Assembly: GCA_907164885.2 (NCBI GenBank)
Contig: OU015493.1
Span: 49,639,390 to 49,703,389 of the forward strand
DNA from: Dolomedes plantarius
Lineage: Eukaryota; Arthropoda; Arachnida; Araneae; Dolomedidae
DNA: 64,000 bases
Direction: 5' to 3'
In this document: positions 31,419-43,084 of the stretch, one piece after another
How positions within the stretch are numbered: position 1 is the stretch's first letter
How the letters are laid out: each line of letters opens with the position of its first letter
Position numbers and translations under genes: made by a program
The notes under the pieces: model-generated
Told to the model about the DNA's origin: nothing
What the model saw: the letters and a program-made list of their open reading frames with translations, nothing else
Databases searched by the model: none

Positions 31419-31625
31419 TTCATGTATTGTTTTGTGTGTTGTATATGTATATATTGTTTATGTAGCTTTTTATGTTTGTTTTGGTGTTTCTTTTTTCTGT
31501 GTGTTTTAAGTTGTATCTTACATGCAACACTGTAAATGGAATTTTCTGCAGTGTGCTTTTTGAATGAATGAATAAATAAAAAAATAAATTATCATCTACT
31601 ATAATTGGTTCATATCCCTATGACA

Positions 31626-32383
31626 CAGACTATTTCTGCAACATTCCGGGATAGTTGCAATCGCCTTCTCATCGCATCCGAAATGTGGCCGATGGGAGAG
31701 AGATCAGGCTACCTAGGTGGTCGAGAAAGTGTTCGTCAAGCTTGAAGACAATTCATAGCAACCCGTGTCGTGAGCGGCCGGGCATTATCTTGTTGAAAAG
31801 TTAGTCAGGGGTGGCGGAAGAAGAAAGGCAACAAAATGGGTGGCATAATGTCGTATACGTACCACTGTGTTGTGTTTCTCTAATGACTACTAAAGGGGTA
31901 CGGCTATCGAAGGAAATGGCACCCCAAACAATAACGCCCTGTTGTGCGCATGTGTGGCATGCGATAGTAAGGACAGGATCCTCACGTTGCCCTGGATGTC
32001 TCCTGGATGTCTTCGGTGGTCGTTAGGGCACAGTTGGAATCGGGACTTGGCACTAAGGATTGTACGTCCCCAGTCGGCGCAGTTCCAAGTTGATCGCGTT
32101 AAGTACCACTGTAATCGGACTTGACGGTGTATAGTCGTAACGGTCGGCGCGAAAGTAGGTTCCACTTTCTCTGTCGTCTGTCAATAGTCATGTTAGACAA
32201 CCGTGTGCGGGTCACACCTCGCATGGTTGATAACGACGAATCCGTTGCTGTGACAGCTGTTCTGGCAATCGCTCTGTCTTCTCGTTCTGTTATGGTCTTA
32301 AGTCGACCGCTGCAGTCCTGACGCTTAAATCCGCCGTTGTTGACCCACTCTTGCCAGCATCGTCCAACCACAAGTGAAATCAC
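31626..32383 (-). pseudogene. N-terminal and central part of the split Tc1-like transposase
   Basis: On the minus strand from 32383: VGRCWQEWVNNGGFKRQDCS, the linker GRLKTITEREDRAIARTAVT, SSLSTMRGVTRTRLSNMTID, then in other frames FQLCPNDHRRHPG, FQQDNARPLTTRVAMNCLQA and PDLSPIGHISDAMRRRLQLS, ending RNVAEIV at the insertion. The first ~50 residues are missing. The first catalytic site reads SAKSRFQL in place of SDESRFQL, and the final Glu is Gly (PIGH for PIEH). The spacing of the last two sites is 32, as in the 4.4-kb copy. It continues at 27287 after the nested insertions. Confidence 0.85.
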
Positions 32384-33494
32384 ATTTATATCTGACTTTT
32401 ACGTTAAATAAAGTAAACCAAAATACATAAGTGAATTAAACGCTTTTCAAATAGCAAATCTGTTATCTAAATGCCCATATCATTTGGCCCTTTTATTCTC
32501 TTCAACCTTCTCTGATATAAAGATGTCCATTACAACACCGCCTGTAAAATTACGTTTTGTCGGTATACAGAAACACCAAAAAATACAAACCAGTTGAATT
32601 ACGTTTTATGCTTTTCCGTTTATCTTAAAATAAATCGGTTTGTCCAGGAATAAAACGAAGTATTATCCTTTCGCTGTTCCAAAACATTTGATAAACATTT
32701 CAAACAAACCTCATACCACATATTTCACCAACTTAGATATTAGAGTGGTAAAAAAGTATATAATAAATGCACAACCACTAGAAACATTGGTATTAAAAAG
32801 GAATTCAATTATATATTAAATACATTCTTTGACAGTTCACACATAGTAAAATACATTTTCAGAAGTTAATTTTAGAGTACTATTTCGCTTTTCTATTTAT
32901 ACATTGGTTAGAAAACTGTTTATTTAATGCAACATAAAATACACCCCAAAATCCTTTAAGTTCTTTCCCCAAGTGATAAGCTAAAAGTTTAAAAATGCTG
33001 TTTTAGGAAAGCATTTCCGAAAACGTTATTAAAGGGGCGCATTAAAATATCTGTATAAATCTTATCCGTGATATGTAGAAAGCATCCAGGCCCTTAAGAT
33101 ATATTTTACAGGAAACTTCTATCACCTATTTACTTTGAAGTGGAGTGGTTTTAAGTGATTTACTGTAAAGAATTTCTATCTACTTGTCAATATAACAAGT
33201 GATCTATCAAAGAGCGATGGCGGGTGTTTTAAGTAAGATTACTGAAAACGAAATCTGTAAGTTATAAATAAGTCAAATAGCTGTAGAAACACTGGTAGAT
33301 AAATATTTATTATTAAACTGAAAAGAGTATGTTCTCACTCCAAATGTAATAAAGTTTCGCTTCAGCTGGAATTTTCTTTCCTAAGAGCTTTCATGGCTAT
33401 AAAGCGAAATATATACATAAATAAACAGTAAATGAGTCGGAACTACCTCGAAGCTTAAATTGTTTTCTGTACAGAAGGTTAAATTCACCTTAAA

Positions 33495-33500
<6 letters not shown>
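32384..33500. other. intergenic DNA, nothing recognised
   Basis: No supported frames; no repeats seen. Confidence 0.45.

Positions 33501-33533
<33 letters not shown>
33501..33533. repeat. (TA)n tract
   Basis: A short TA tract with ttattcatttattta following, just before the family-B repeat. Confidence 0.9.
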
Positions 33534-33538
<5 letters not shown>

Positions 33539-33554
33539 TCATTTATTTATATAT

Positions 33555-34173
33555 ATGTACTAGCTGAATAACCATGCTTTGCTACGGAGTACATTGGAAT
33601 TCAATATAACGGTCGATGTATGCAATTAATTTGTATGTTTAATATCCATGAAACATACTAATTTGAATTAAATTCTTTAAAAACTTACATCTTAATGAGT
33701 TTAATGGTTAAATTTTATCTTTTACCGTATTTTAATATTTTTTTGTTAACTTATTTCGATGTTATGCCCGTGATGCAAAATTAATTTAAAGTATCACAAA
33801 AATTAAAGAAACCACGTGATCAGAATTTAATAAATTAATTTTTAAAAAATGAATCTTTAAAAATTCACCAAAAATCAGAAAACAGAGGTGAAGAAATGCA
33901 TAGGTCGAAAAAGAATTCATTTTAAAGGAATTTTTGTGATCTTTCTCATGATATCAATTTTATAACTCTCAGATTATTATTTTAAATGCAAAATATTTAG
34001 AGAATGTTACAAAAACAGCTTAAATATTTAATTTTAAAAAATCTAAGAATTTCTTTAAAATCCTTCTCAGTGCATCCCTACGCTATAAGAAGTATCACCA
34101 TGCAAAATTTCAGCTCTTTAGGTCCAGTGGTTTTGTCTGTGCGTAATATGTCAGTCAGTCAGTTACGGAACTG

Positions 34174-34175
<2 letters not shown>
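33555..34175 (+). repeat. dispersed repeat family B, copy 2
   Basis: Partner of 7765-8285, collinear from about 33715. The left end reads actagctgaataaccatgct then ttgctacgg, a beginning not seen in copy 1. The right end is a gtcagtcagtcagttacgga tail running into a TA tract. The copies have diverged but are readily aligned. Confidence 0.78.

Positions 34176-34215
<40 letters not shown>
34176..34215. repeat. (TA)n tail of family-B repeat
   Basis: Directly after cggaactgt; copy 1 has only a short tatata at the same place. Confidence 0.9.
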
Positions 34216-34219
<4 letters not shown>

Positions 34220-35100
34220 GAAGCAGCTAAAAAATCAGTTTTAATTTGACCCATGAAAAGAATCTGAAATACTATTCTAATTATTTTAATAATCTAATTA
34301 TTTTAAGTCCCCTCTACACGCAAACTTTTTAATGGTCTTACAAATAAATGTAAACGAAGAGTAAAAGTAATTACTGATTCGAATAAACATTATTCAGCAA
34401 AATGAAACGATTGTTAATATTGCGGCAGTAAAGCTTTAATATCAGAAGAAACGTCTTTTTAAAGCAAATTTGAAGGTATCCATCTAATTGTGTATTTAGT
34501 TTACTTCTTATTTACATTATTCTCGAACATGGTGACAAGATGTGTTACGTAGAAAAAATATAAGAAAGCGTAATGAATTTAGTATCTTTATATTGGCTGA
34601 ATTTACTTATTTTTTTAGCTGATTCAATCAACAAAGTAGAATAAGAAGATTTTGAATAGTCAATAGTAGTTTAAAATCTCTCGACAATATTTTTATTTTT
34701 ACGGTAATTTGTTTTATAAAACCGAAATAAATAAATACTTGAACTTAAATTTAGTTAAATTTACTTTATCTTTTATGTACATATCGTAAAAAATTAAATT
34801 AATGTACTCGTAGTAAAACTTCGAAAAACTGACATTTTAAATAAATACCTTGATAATATATTTAATTAATGGGTTTCTCCAGAGATGCCATTTAATGCAT
34901 TTGCGCTCTATACTTGTACATGGAATTCTATACTTCTTTCAGGAGATTATTTCGAGTAGTGTAGATCTCATTTGAATCTAATGCAGGTGAATGAAATTAA
35001 CATATAGTCATTAAAATGTTCTTTCTCTTCTAGCGAAACTACCGCGGGTTATTAACGTAGGATTACTTATTGTTGCTTACATCTTTTTATGTATATATGT
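34216..35100. other. intergenic DNA, nothing recognised
   Basis: No supported features. Confidence 0.45.
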
Positions 35101-35119
35101 ATGTATGTGTTATGTATAT

Positions 35120-35178
35120 GTCTCTTTCTCTCTCTATGTCTCTCTCTCTCTGTATATAGCCATCTATGTATCTATCTA

Positions 35179-35259
<81 letters not shown>

Positions 35260-35285
35260 ATGTACATATATACATATATGTATGT
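35120..35285. repeat. (CT)n, (TA)n and (TG)n compound microsatellite
   Basis: ctctttctctctctatgtct, then TA at 35181-35247, then tgtgtgtgtgtatg. The frames through it are artefacts. Confidence 0.93.
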
Positions 35286-35826
35286 CAAAATTTTGACGCA
35301 TTTTGGTACTTTTCTGTTTAACTGTATACTGCTCCAAGCGATACAGACTGGTTTTATCGCACTGCCAAAATTATAACTCGCGAGGTACGGATGGACGGTT
35401 TTTAGCGTTAGAAATTTTCCTTTCCGAAGGACCGTTATGTAGGAACGTAATCCTACGTTAAAACAGACTCTCAGAAAATTGCCAGATTAGTCCTTCTGTT
35501 ACAGTTAATATTCCTTTAAGGGTAAAGTTTTTGTCGTAGTGTTTTTAATACGTTTTGCAATCCTATAACTATTGTGTGCTGCAAGGTGTTTGTTTATTAA
35601 CTTCGGAAATAAAGACTTCTTTTATTCCATATACAATAATACCCCGACATACGCGAATTCGGAGTTACACAATTTCGAATTTCACCCTTTTCACCTTTTT
35701 TTTTTATCTTGGAATGAAATTTCCCAAAAAACTTTAAATGGTGTCTGGAAGAAACCCATATTTTTTCCAGACACCATTAAAAGAATGGGACCATTAAAAA
35801 TATGGGAGTTGTCCCATATTCTTTAA

Positions 35827-36180
35827 AAACGAGACGGAAACAGCGCCTGAAACTGATGACATTTCTCGTGTGACACAAGAATTTGTCGTTCTTGCCAGGC
35901 AATTAGATATGGAAATCAATGGAGATGATGTCAACGAGCTTGAGGAGCTGACAGTCAATGATCTCATAGAGATGCGTGAGAGCATCAGGGAAAAATCCAA
36001 CGCTTAAGATCCAATTCCATAACAAAACCTCATGACAATTATGAAGTTGACAGATCGTTTCAGCGCAATTGAGAGCGGGTTAGATTTTAGAGAATATAGA
36101 CTAATAAAGATCGCATGATTACGACTAAGCAGAGAATGAAAGAGATGTTAGGCTGCTATGAAGAACTTCTTCGCTAAAAA
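35827..36180 (+). pseudogene. Tigger (TIGD1-like) transposase C-terminal remnant
   Basis: The frame from 35827 reads TETAPETDDISRVTQEFVVL, ARQLDMEINGDDVNELEELT, VNDLIEMRESIREK and stops at about 36007. The DDV.EL...ELTV.DLIEM segment is the C-terminal signature of TIGD1-type pogo transposases. A following frame has LTDRFSAIESGLD, also as in the family, then decays. DNA-binding and catalytic parts are absent. It is the plus-strand counterpart of the remnant at 11792-12092, from a different element family judging by the ends. Confidence 0.8.
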
Positions 36181-36380
36181 AAGCGTTAATACGACAGACT
36201 ACTTTATTGGATTTTTTAAAACCATCAGCATATTTATTTTGAATATATTGTACATATGTATAACATTAATATGTAATATAGTATTTAATTTTAATACAAT
36301 ATTTTTCCTTTAAACGGGGGATTTTTTTATTTCTTGGCTCCAAGTAGATAATTTTTATATGTACTTATATGCAAAGTTTT

Positions 36381-36608
36381 GGGCTTGTGGCGGCCCAGTG
36401 GTACAGCGCGCTGGTTTTCGGTACAGAGGGTGCTCGGATCGAATCCTAGCTTCGTGCCACGAAAAATGCCTCCGTTCGTGTCGTCGCTTCATAGGGGGTA
36501 ATGCTGTCCGCCTATATGGAGCCCCCACAATAAAATGGGCAGTGAAATTGCGGCGTAGTATAGGCGAATGTCTCACGACAAGTGCCTCCGCATTGGGAAA
36601 AAAAAAGC
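36381..36608 (+). mobile_element. tRNA-derived SINE, family S1 copy 1
   Basis: The 5' head has a pol III A-box-like tggcggcccagtgg and a B-box-like ggatcgaatcc 43 bp apart, in a tRNA-like frame (gcgcgctggttttcggtaca). A non-tRNA body follows (aatgctgtccgcctatatgg, gggcagtgaaattgcggcgt, cctccgcattggg) and an A-run tail. The body aligns with 59424-59625. It sits inside the Tigger element and is therefore younger than that insertion. Confidence 0.85.
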
Positions 36609-36675
36609 GAAGTATTATCCGACTTACGCGATCTTTTGTCGGTCCCATCTATCGCGTAACTTCGGGATATTACTG

Positions 36676-36925
36676 TACTGACTTTTTCAATCGGTATATT
36701 TTTATATTTGACATTAATTAGAGGAAGCTGTTTTACACTTACCAGTAAATTATTTTAAAGTCTTGCCTTGTATACTATGATTCCGAATTACGGATTCGGA
36801 GTTACTTTCGTTTACGTTTTCAAGTATTGTATGATTCGGCATAAGTTAAATATTTTGCATTATGCATTTACGTATCACTTAAGTTTTTAATAAGTGATAT
36901 CCTCTTTCGACTTACTTTTTGTCCC
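36676..36925. other. short unique stretch before the higher-order repeat
   Basis: Nothing recognised; possibly the worn left edge of the array that follows. Confidence 0.4.
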
Positions 36926-37955
36926 AAACAGTTTGTTTACCCGCTTTAGAAATTCGAGCTTGTTATATTCCGTATATTGATGTTTTTCAGTAAATATTTT
37001 TTTAGCAGTTGTGTACATAAAGTTTTAAGCTTCGTAGTCAATGTGGTGAAAGGGCTTTATAACTTAGATTCAGTAAATTGGCATACGTTACGTCATTTAT
37101 CTTATGAAATTCCTAGTGTGTAGAGATACATAAAGCGTCTTTTAATATGTGCTACCATCATTTCACTGACTTTCGCATCAAAGTGTTTGTTTATCCGCTT
37201 CGGAAATTAAATCTTATTTTTATTCCATACATTAATATTTTTCAGTAAATATTTCTGGCAGTTATTTATATCAAGTTTCAACCTTCATAGTGAATGTAGT
37301 GAGAAGTCGTTACTTTTGACATTCTGTAAATTGGCATACATTATGTCATTAATGTTATGAAATTACTAGTGGGTAGAGAAACACAAAACTATTTTAATAA
37401 GTGCTACAATCTTTTGACTTTGCTTTTCAGAGATTATTTGCTTTGCTTTGCACTATTTGCTTTTCAAAGAGTTTGTTTACTTGCTTTATAAATTAGAGCT
37501 TGTTTAATTCCTTATACTAATTTTTTCAGTATACATTTTTTGTCAGTTGCTTACATAAAGTTTTAAGCTTCGTAGTCAATGCGGTGAAAGGGCTTTATTA
37601 ATTACATTCTGTAAATTGGTTTACATTACGTCACTTACGTTAGGAAATTCCTAGCGGGTATAAAAACTTTAAGCTACTTTTAATATGTGCTACCATCTTT
37701 TGATTTACTTCCGCTTCAAAGCGTTTGTTTATCCGCTTCGGAAATTAAATCATCTTTCATTCCATTTAATAATGTTTTTAAGTAAATATTAAATTAGCAG
37801 TTATTTAGATCATGTTTCGCACTTCATAGTAAACGTGGTGAGAAGCCTTTACTTCCTACATTCTGTAAATTGACATACATTACATCATTTGCGTTATGGA
37901 ATTCCTACCGGGTAGAGAAACAGTTAAGCTTTGAAAAAGTCGCTTTACTTGTAAA
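36926..37955 (+). repeat. A-B-A-B higher-order tandem repeat
   Basis: Four monomers start with gtttgttta at 36931, 37185, 37471 and 37723 (spacings 254, 286, 252 bp). Monomers 1 and 3 share cataaagttttaagcttcgt then agtcaatg.ggtgaaaggg. Monomers 2 and 4 share atccgcttcggaaattaaat and the atcaagtttc/atcatgtttc and agtgagaag-like forms. So a ~540-bp dimer has been duplicated. All share ttctgtaaattggcatac-like and gaaattcctag.ggg.agag-like blocks. Non-coding. Confidence 0.88.
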
Positions 37956-39383
37956 TTTCGGGGCGAAAGGAATGCTGTAAAGTTGAAAAGAACTAGTGAG
38001 TATTTCCATCAAGGAGGCAAACACATAAAAAAGAAACATTCTCCTCGTAAACTCCAGGGACGGATATCTGTTTGAATCTCCTTTAAAGCCCTGTCTCCGG
38101 AACACCACCTGCTTTGATTTAACGGAGAGTTACTTTTCTCCGACAAACTGGAAAAATCAAACCTTCGCGCTTCACATACCTAGAATTTTTTTATTACATT
38201 TTTTACTAGAAATTTCTGTTTAAGATGTTTAACTTATGTGACTAAATGTTAATCTTTTATTTATTTAAAAGCGTTTAAATAACTTTTTAACTTATTTACA
38301 GCTTTAAAATCTCAGCGATTTTAAGATGAGATTATTATATCTTTAAAGAATATACTTTTATTACATTTCAATTTATTACTCTTCTTAAATATTGAGAATT
38401 GGAATCCCTAATCGTCTTTATTACATATTTTGCCTAGAAGTTTCATTTTTTACATGCTTAGTGCATCTTGCTGATTGTTAATCTTTCATTTATTTAAAAG
38501 TGTTTAAAAATATTTTTTAACTTATTTACAGACTTAAGATTTGAAGATAAAATAATATACGTTTTCTGAACGTAAGATCTTCACAAAATGCCCTTTTATA
38601 ACCGTTCAATATATTAGTGTTCTAGAATATTAAGAATTTGAAACTTCAGGAGTTTACTCTCTAAATTTGAAAGGGCAATGATGTAAAAGAAAATACCATT
38701 TCCTATCAACATCGCTCTATAGACTTGCCTTGGCAGTATATCTTAAAGTGATTTCATTGATATTTTCTCTCTCTTTAATATCTGATATCACCAGGAAAAT
38801 GTCAAACATCTAATCTCCAGTATTCAGAGTTTGTATTCCACAGTTGAGTTATTAATTGTGTAATTGATCTGCCTTAAATTATTAACCAAATTTCCAATAA
38901 CTTTTTCTCATATTGGTAACATATACCATTATCCGAACACCTTGCGAGACACTGCGTGGTGCATTAATATCCTTATCGTTCCAAATTTTAATCGAAAAGC
39001 TTTGATAAATCTTAAAGGAAAGAAAACTATATATGATGCCTGCCTTCACATTAACTCTAGTTTTATTTATAGCCGGTGCAACATTCCAACTCACTTCTGT
39101 GACTGTCAAACCACTGCCGTGACATGTTGATATCAATCTTAACATTTTCCCACGTTGAGACAGATGGCTTCATACCTCAGTCGAATTTTATTAACAGTTT
39201 GTTTAGCGTCTCTGCAGAGTCAATATAGCTATAACTGTACTTCTTTTTTATTCTTTTATGTTGCTATCAAAGAATTATGGTGGAAATAGAAAACAAATGC
39301 ATCATTTCAGCATTCCTGGCTGCATTTCACAGCTATGAACCATCATATTTTGTCGTCGAACTACCTTAAATCCTCTTACATTG
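37956..39383. other. intergenic DNA, nothing recognised
   Basis: Related short phrases recur (ttaatctttcatttatttaaaa near 38250 and 38480) with similar surroundings about 235 bp apart, a weak hint of an old tandem duplication. No genes. Confidence 0.4.
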
Positions 39384-39843
39384 CACTGCCATGGTCATAG
39401 GCGTAGCGTGGGGGAGTCACGGGAGGGGGCACGTGCCCCCCCCCCCCCAACTTAACTTGATATAAAATAAAACGTTAATAGAAGTTCAGATAAAATCGGA
39501 AATTTGTAAAACAACTTTCAAGAAATTTGGTTTTTCACCGCTTTTACAAACTGTGAAACTCAAGATTCCGATTATGTCTTTAGCCTTAACATAGTTTTTA
39601 ATAATGAAATGATCCCTGCCAAAAATTCGATACTATATTTTTTTCTCATTTAATTTATATTTATTTATTTTTCTTATTATATAACTTTTTAATACTACTC
39701 AAACATCAATTCTATTGTTATTGAATAAAAAAAAATCCATATTGTAAGGACCATCCGGCAGTCAATACGCTGTGGAGGACAGAATTCAATTCGTGCCCCC
39801 CCCCCCCCCCCAAAGTTAGAAGCACGTTACGCCTATGGCAGTG
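39384..39843. mobile_element. non-autonomous DNA element with CACTGCCAT...AGGCGTA ends
   Basis: The left end reads cactgccatggtcataggcg then tagcgtg. The reverse-complemented right end reads cactgccataggcgtaacgt. The left has six extra bases. C-runs (gtgcccccccc) lie inside both ends, in the same orientation. The 460-bp body is non-coding. Such cataggcgtaNcgtg termini are common in animal repeats. The superfamily is not settled, since no target duplication could be fixed. Confidence 0.65.
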
Positions 39844-39886
39844 GTTATTTAATTTTCATTTAACAAACAATACTAATCACTTCCCT

Positions 39887-40236
39887 GGGTCCTAGGAAGC
39901 CTATTTGGGAGCGCGTTGGACTCCGAAAGGAGAGGGCTCAGTTCGTATCCCAAAGACCGCCATTGAAGGCCTTCGTGTCTACGCTGCAGATGGGCACGTT
40001 ATATCCGTAGACTGGAAAGTCCTTCCAGTGGGTCTCAGGAAGGTATGAACCCTCCAGAGCTTACCCATGGGGTTTCTAAGTCAAAATAGAGACGTCACCT
40101 GGCTAAATCTAACTCCAGTCCTTATAGTGTCATTTTAAACCGGAGTCGCATTCCTGTCCGCCCGCAACCATCTGTGGACCTGGTATGGCATGATTCCGGC
40201 CAGGGGGCTCAAAACACAACAAAAAACAACATACAC
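39887..40236 (+). mobile_element. tRNA-derived SINE, family S2 copy 1
   Basis: The head has cctaggaagcctatttggga (A-box region) and ctcagttcgtatccc (B-box region). The body shares with 53905-54243 (reverse) the blocks aaagtccttc, ggtatga.cc, gtgtcatt.taaaccggag and a tccggccag end. It finishes in aaaacacaacaaaaaacaac. It directly follows the CACTGCC element. Confidence 0.82.
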
Positions 40237-41040
40237 TAGTTCCCCTCTTTCAAAATTTAATGTTTTAATCTTCAAAAATTTAATGTTTTAATCTTATAAA
40301 AACCTTGAAACGAAATGAGAGTCAATCATGTTTGCTTTAGATGTTTATTTATTCCCTTCTTTCAGTCCGTTAGTATATAATAATCCTTTGCTTCTCAATT
40401 ATTTGTGTTGCTGAAAAACCATAAATAATGAATTAAAATTTGGCGGAAAATACTTATTTATTCTTATCTCATTTCAGCCCATAAAATGCAGAAAACATTT
40501 GCCCTTAACTTATTTGCGTTGCCCAGAAACACTCAAAAAAACAAACTATTATGAATGATTTTTGCTCAAAATATTTATTTAGTTTCTCGACCCTTATAAG
40601 ACATAAAGAAAAAAATAATAGTGCGTCGAAACAATTTATGATGCTGAACAACTATACCAGGCATTTCGCTTTCATGTTTCCTTACATTCCAATAATCCAG
40701 TGGGTTTAATTTTAATCTCAGATGAAGTCTCTCTGTCCCATCTCCACAGTGCTGACAGACATACATCGCAAACATGCTTTGATAATTATGTTAACTTTAA
40801 AAACAATTTCATTTTACACACGGAAATGGCATTATCCTCAATTAAACGACTTTTGTTCTCTGATACAATCGCTGACACCCTTTCATTGTGGCGTCTGAGT
40901 CGAGTTGAATGCAATTTCCACATTGTGTCCTCGTACATTTGCCTTTATCTTATCAGCCGGTATTGTGGGAGATTCCGTTAATTTCGGCGCTGACTGCTGC
41001 TACGCTGAATGTTTAAACTGAGCATTTTGTAACGGCTAGC
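40237..41040. other. intergenic DNA, nothing recognised
   Basis: ttcaaaaatttaatgtttta occurs twice near 40250-40295. No supported gene. Confidence 0.45.
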
Positions 41041-41044
41041 GTTT

Positions 41045-41250
41045 ATTTCCTTGTCACCGAAATTCGTCGAGTGACCGAGTACATAAGCAAGCGTTGCCGG
41101 TTAAATGTAACAAGTTCGTTTCAATAAATAAATAGAACATTACAAACTTGTTCTCAGGGGTGTTCCTCACTATGATCGAAGGACTCTAAAAAATCATCAT
41201 ACCATTCGAGATCTCAGTTTTTTTTAAGTTATAAACCAATATATAGATAA
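41045..41250 (+). repeat. direct repeat R, left copy
   Basis: cgagtgaccgagtacataag, aaatgtaacaagttcgtttc, aataaata, acaaacttgttctcaggggt, cctcactatgatcgaaggac and ataaaccaatatata recur in order at 43155-43345. The two copies flank the fold-back MITE and the Helitron-like repeat. Confidence 0.85.
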
Positions 41251-41276
41251 TGCCCTTCCAATATTAATCTATTTAA

Positions 41277-41985
41277 GGGGTCAGGTACCTTTTAAAGACC
41301 AAGAGACTCGATGACATATTCTATTTTCAATTACCAGTAGTTTCTAAAATTATTTATTAAGAAATATGCAAATTTTACTGTGAGTCAAACATACTTTAAT
41401 CTTTATAAATATGGCTCTTAATTTTTTCTATCTTGGGGATAAATTTTTAATTTTTTAACAATTTTAACCATTGTTTTTTTCAATTTAATGTCATTGCGCA
41501 CAGACTTGCGTCCGTATATTTGAGTTGCATAATATATCTTTAAAATTACGAACGTTGAAATCAAACTTCTTAGTTCTTCGTAGAGAAATAAAAGTTAATT
41601 TTTTTTTTTAAATTTCAGAAATTTTTTTGATAAATTTTATTTTTATTCAAATTTTTATGGTAGGAATGACATAATCTTTCGTCATTTTAATGATACATGT
41701 TTATATTGAACGTGTATAACATTTCATGGTATTCTAGCCAATTGTTCTGGTGATATCATGCGCGCAATCACATAACAATGAAAAAAACAATGGTTAAAAT
41801 TTTAAAGAATTAAAAAATTTCTCTTCAAGCTAGAAAAAATTGAGTACAATATTTATAAAGAAAAAAGAGTGTTTAACTCCCAGTAAAATTTGCATATTTC
41901 TTAATATATTATTTTAGAAACTACCTGGGATTGAAAATAGAATATGTTCATCGAGTCTCGTGGTCTTTAAAAGGTACCTGACCCC
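41277..41985. mobile_element. fold-back MITE with ~224-bp inverted arms
   Basis: Ends ggggtcaggtaccttttaaa and, reverse-complemented, ggggtcaggtaccttttaaa match exactly. The complementarity continues, imperfectly, over 41277-41500 against 41761-41985, with about 260 bp between. TTAA on the left (41273-41276) and ATAA on the right suggest a piggyBac-type TTAA target with one mutation. Non-coding; it could form a long hairpin as RNA. Confidence 0.87.
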
Positions 41986-41989
41986 ATAA

Positions 41990-43069
41990 ATAAAAGAAAA
42001 ACTTTATCGGTCGGGAACAATTCCGGGTAGACCGTTTCCGGTATGGCATCCGTTATGAAATTCGGCCATGTTTGAAAATGTCGAAATCTATGTACTTTTT
42101 TTTCATGAAAGTACATAAATGTTACATATTTGGAAAGAGAATTAAAAACTGATAATTTTTTCTGCGTACACTTATTCTGTTACTTTAATAGTTTAAGATA
42201 TATTTCAATTCTAAATGCATACTCCACCGATACAAAATGTAACCGCCATGTTTTAATAGTTAAAACCGATGTATTTTTTAAGAAAGTACATAAATTTTAG
42301 ATATTTAGAAAGAGCTTTAAAAGCTGATAATTTTTTCTGCGTACACTTAATCTGTTACTTCAATAGTTTTAGAGTTATTTGGATTCTAATGAGGCGCCTC
42401 CTGTGAGATCATGCATCTTGGACGATGTAAGCAAAGCGTGATTCTCACTAAAAAATGAATCATTGAAAATAAATGTTTCATCGTGTGTCTATTTTTTAAT
42501 TATTTTTCTATCTTTCATACTTTTAATTCAAACTTTTTAATCATAAATAGATCATTTGAAGATGTACTGATTTTGGGGGGATTTTTCGGCAATTACAAGT
42601 GAATTTAAAAAGCAATTAAAATGTTTTAATAGTTAAAACCGATGTATTTTTTTAAGAAAGTACGTAAATTTTACATATTTAGAAAGAGCTTTAAAAGATG
42701 ATAATTTTTTCCGCGTACACTTATTCTGTTACGTTAATAGTTTTAGAGATATTCCGATTCTAAATGTATACTCCACCGAACAAAACGTAGCCTCCATGCT
42801 TTACGATGTAAACACATCGGGATTCATTCACATCGTGATTCTCACTAAAAAAGGAATCACTGAAAATTTATGTTTCACCGTTTGTCTAATTTTTAATTAT
42901 TTTTCTAATTTTCCTACTTTTAATTCAAACTTTTTAATCTTAAATAGATCATTTTAAGATGCACTGATTTGTATCGGATTTTTTGGCAGTTAAAAGGGAA
43001 AAAAAATTAAATTCAAGCGAACTGGGATTCGAGTGTCAAGTGATTCGATAGCTGGGCAATACCGGCTAG
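41990..43069 (+). mobile_element. Helitron-like repeat H, copy 1, with internal duplication
   Basis: Aligns over its length with 47284-47979 but contains an extra ~370-bp unit: gttttaatagttaaaaccga at about 42252 recurs at about 42621, followed by the same series (gaaagtac.taaat, atatttagaaagagct, gataattttttc.gcgtacac). The right end is gctgggcaataccggctagt. The intact form in copy 2 is a hairpin ending in CTAG before T, as in Helitrons. No Rep/helicase gene. The class assignment is inference from the end only. Confidence 0.65.
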
Positions 43070-43084
43070 TAAACAATAAAGAAA

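Larger units (their letters stand above)
27578..31591 (+). mobile_element. near full-length Jockey/CR1-type LINE with 22-bp target duplication
   Basis: Target duplication: 27556-27577 and 31592-31613 agree at 21 of 22 positions (tcatctactataat then a/t then ggttcat). The body holds an ORF1 region, an endonuclease, a reverse transcriptase and a 3' tail gaatgaatgaataaataaaa. The 5' end is a (TA)n tract followed directly by aagatggcgg. Every reading frame is interrupted. It lies inside a minus-strand Tc1 element. Confidence 0.9.
35634..36675 (+). mobile_element. Tigger/pogo element with TIRs and TA target duplication
   Basis: The left end reads caataataccccgacatacg then cgaattcggagttac. The reverse-complemented right end reads cagtaatatcccgaagttac then gcgatag. 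TA lies on both sides. A second internal cgacttacgcg near 36625 is a subterminal repeat. It contains a transposase tail and a SINE inserted near its right end. Confidence 0.82.

Noticed and set aside
36384..36450. Possible functional tRNA gene
   Set aside because: A and B boxes are present but the acceptor and anticodon stems do not pair, and a SINE body follows that is shared with another copy.
36355..36721. Frames of 97 and 120 codons on both strands
   Set aside because: They are read through the SINE and the Tigger end.
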